Assembly: GCF_024539815.1 (NCBI RefSeq)
Contig: NZ_JAHHIU010000083.1
Location: forward strand, 1 to 64,000
DNA from: Streptomyces hayashii
Lineage (GTDB): Bacteria > Actinomycetota > Actinomycetes > Streptomycetales > Streptomycetaceae
Direction: 5' to 3'
DNA length: 64,000 nt
Shown here: one piece after another, positions 62,820 to 64,000 of the stretch
How the letters are laid out: every line of letters begins with the position of its first letter
Position numbering within the stretch: the first letter of the stretch is position 1
Made by a program: the position numbers and the translations under genes
Notes under the pieces: generated by a model
What the model was told of the DNA's origin: nothing
Database searches by the model: none
What the model saw: only the letters and a program-made list of their open reading frames with translations

Positions 62820-64000
62820 TTACTTGGCGGACGCCGCGCTCTGAATGTCCTTCAGGGTCTGCGCGGTGGATGCCTTGCCCAGCAGGTACGCCTGGAGCTT
62901 GGAGCCGATCTCGGTCTCGGCGGCCGCGGCGTACCAGGAGTTGGACGGGAGGATCCGGTAACGGCCGTCCTTGAAGGCCGTGGTGAAGGCCGTCGTCTCG
63001 GTGCTCTCCGGCGTGGTGCCGCCGGTGAAGGGCGACTCCGCGTGCTCGGCCTCCAGGTACTTGGCGAGCTGCTCGCTCTGCGACCAGAACTTGACGTACT
63101 CGCGCGCGGCGTCACCCTGCTGCGACTGGGAGTTGACGCCCCACATCGTGCCGGAGAAAAGCATCCCGTTGGGCTTGGTGCCCTTGTCGCCGCCCGGCCA
63201 GGGCGCGAAGGAGACCGGGAATCCGGCCTTCTGGACGTTGGAGACCTGCCACGCGCCCTGGTACCAGAAGGCGCTCTTGCCGGCGCTGAAGTCCTGCGGT
63301 CCCTGCGCCCACTCGTCGACGCCGAGCTCGTTCTTCCAGTTGACGTAGCCCTTGTCCTCCAAGGTTTTCAACTGCGCGAGCGGCGTGTTCCAATCGGGGT
63401 CGAACGAGGCCTTGCCGGCCAGGAAGTCGGCGTCCCACTGCTTGTTCTTCTGGTAGACGGTGGTCGAGCCGCTCGCCTGGAACACGGAGCTGCCGGTCCA
63501 GCCGCTCTTGTCGGGCAGCGCGATGGGGTCGATGCCGGCGCTCTTCACCTTGGCGAGGTCCGCGAGGAACGTCGGCCAGTCGGCCGGGACTTCGGTGACG
63601 CCCGCCTTCTTCAGCAGGTCCATGTTGGCGTACATGCCGATGCCGATCAGCTCCATGGGCATCGCGAGGGTCTTGCCGTCGGCCTGCGCGAACGGCTTGG
63701 CGTCAGGGGCTATCTTGCTCGCCCATGACTCCTCGGACAGGTCGGCCAGGTAGCCGGAGGCGCCCCACTTCTTCATCTTGTCCGTATCGACCATGATCAC
63801 GTCGCCGGCCTTGCCGCCGAGGAGCTCGGGCTGAAGCTTCTGGACGTAGGTGTCGTTCGCGGTGATGTACTCGAAGTCGACCTTGATGTCGGGGTGGGCC
63901 TTCTCGAACGCCTTGTTGATCTCCGCGACGTTCGCCGGCTCCGCGCCACCCCCCTTCCATGCCTGCACGTGCAGGGTCACCTTGCCGTCCGCGGAGGCGC
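62820..64000 (-). CDS. Extracellular sugar-binding protein, partial
   Basis: The frame runs through the right edge of the window, so the N-terminus (signal peptide and probable lipobox) is missing. The visible 393 residues have the family 1 solute-binding pattern: VTLHVQAWKGGGAEPANVAEINKAFEKAHPDIKV in consecutive segments, GDVIMVDTDKMKKW, FWYQGAWQVSNVQKAG and a C-terminal AQTLKDIQSAASAK. It should capture an oligosaccharide outside the cell and deliver it to the two permeases that follow. Confidence 0.93.
   Translation of the reverse strand, partial: ASADGKVTLHVQAWKGGGAEPANVAEINKAFEKAHPDIKVDFEYITANDTYVQKLQPELLGGKAGDVIMVDTDKMKKWGASGYLADLSEESWASKIAPDAKPFAQADGKTLAMPMELIGIGMYANMDLLKKAGVTEVPADWPTFLADLAKVKSAGIDPIALPDKSGWTGSSVFQASGSTTVYQKNKQWDADFLAGKASFDPDWNTPLAQLKTLEDKGYVNWKNELGVDEWAQGPQDFSAGKSAFWYQGAWQVSNVQKAGFPVSFAPWPGGDKGTKPNGMLFSGTMWGVNSQSQQGDAAREYVKFWSQSEQLAKYLEAEHAESPFTGGTTPESTETTAFTTAFKDGRYRILPSNSWYAAAAETEIGSKLQAYLLGKASTAQTLKDIQSAASAK

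Overview
The window is high-GC DNA with strong G/C preference in third codon positions, GTG and TTG starts, and dense SDR, TetR, HxlR and AraC families. All of this points to a Streptomyces-like actinomycete. Families are assigned from motifs read in the translations; no database search was run.

Positions 1-25 kb form an accessory redox and detoxification region. It holds short-chain dehydrogenases, medium-chain quinone/NADP oxidoreductases, alpha/beta hydrolases, an SRPBCC + flavin monooxygenase + HxlR operon, a PrpE-type acyl-CoA synthetase, a drug-type MFS exporter and many local regulators. Two hydrolase + TetR modules (3.5-6.6 kb and 8.4-10.2 kb) are clear paralogues and lie either side of a decayed IS5-type element. 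A TTAYGNNCRYAA-like operator recurs at several of these promoters. At 21.3-23.1 kb a quinone oxidoreductase is fused to two SnoaL-like domains, divergent from a GlxA-type AraC regulator. A TetR/SDR pair at 23.3-24.8 kb carries matching operators.

Positions 25-44 kb are mixed. They hold YceI, a GntR/ABC-ATPase/permease operon whose promoter carries a perfect 19-bp inverted repeat, relics of transposases and an integrase, a hydrolase-phosphotransferase fusion, an ABC exporter behind a small membrane protein, a cation/proton antiporter, a secreted serine hydrolase, MarR and GNAT genes, and many broken genes. Decay is conspicuous: at least ten genes or gene fragments carry frameshifts, nonsense codons or truncations.

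Positions 44.6-57.1 kb form an anaerobic respiration block. It contains complete narGHJI, a NarK-type transporter, a hemerythrin-like protein, a BisC/TorA-type molybdoenzyme and a four-EF-hand protein, separated by strong hairpin terminators. Palindromic GGGAC...GTCCC sites precede narG and the molybdoenzyme.

Positions 57.4-64 kb form a carbohydrate locus on the minus strand. It runs from a sugar-binding lipoprotein-type protein (cut by the window end) through two permeases and a GH43-like enzyme to a secreted right-handed beta-helix protein with two C-terminal binding modules. This looks like extracellular polysaccharide cleavage coupled to oligosaccharide import.
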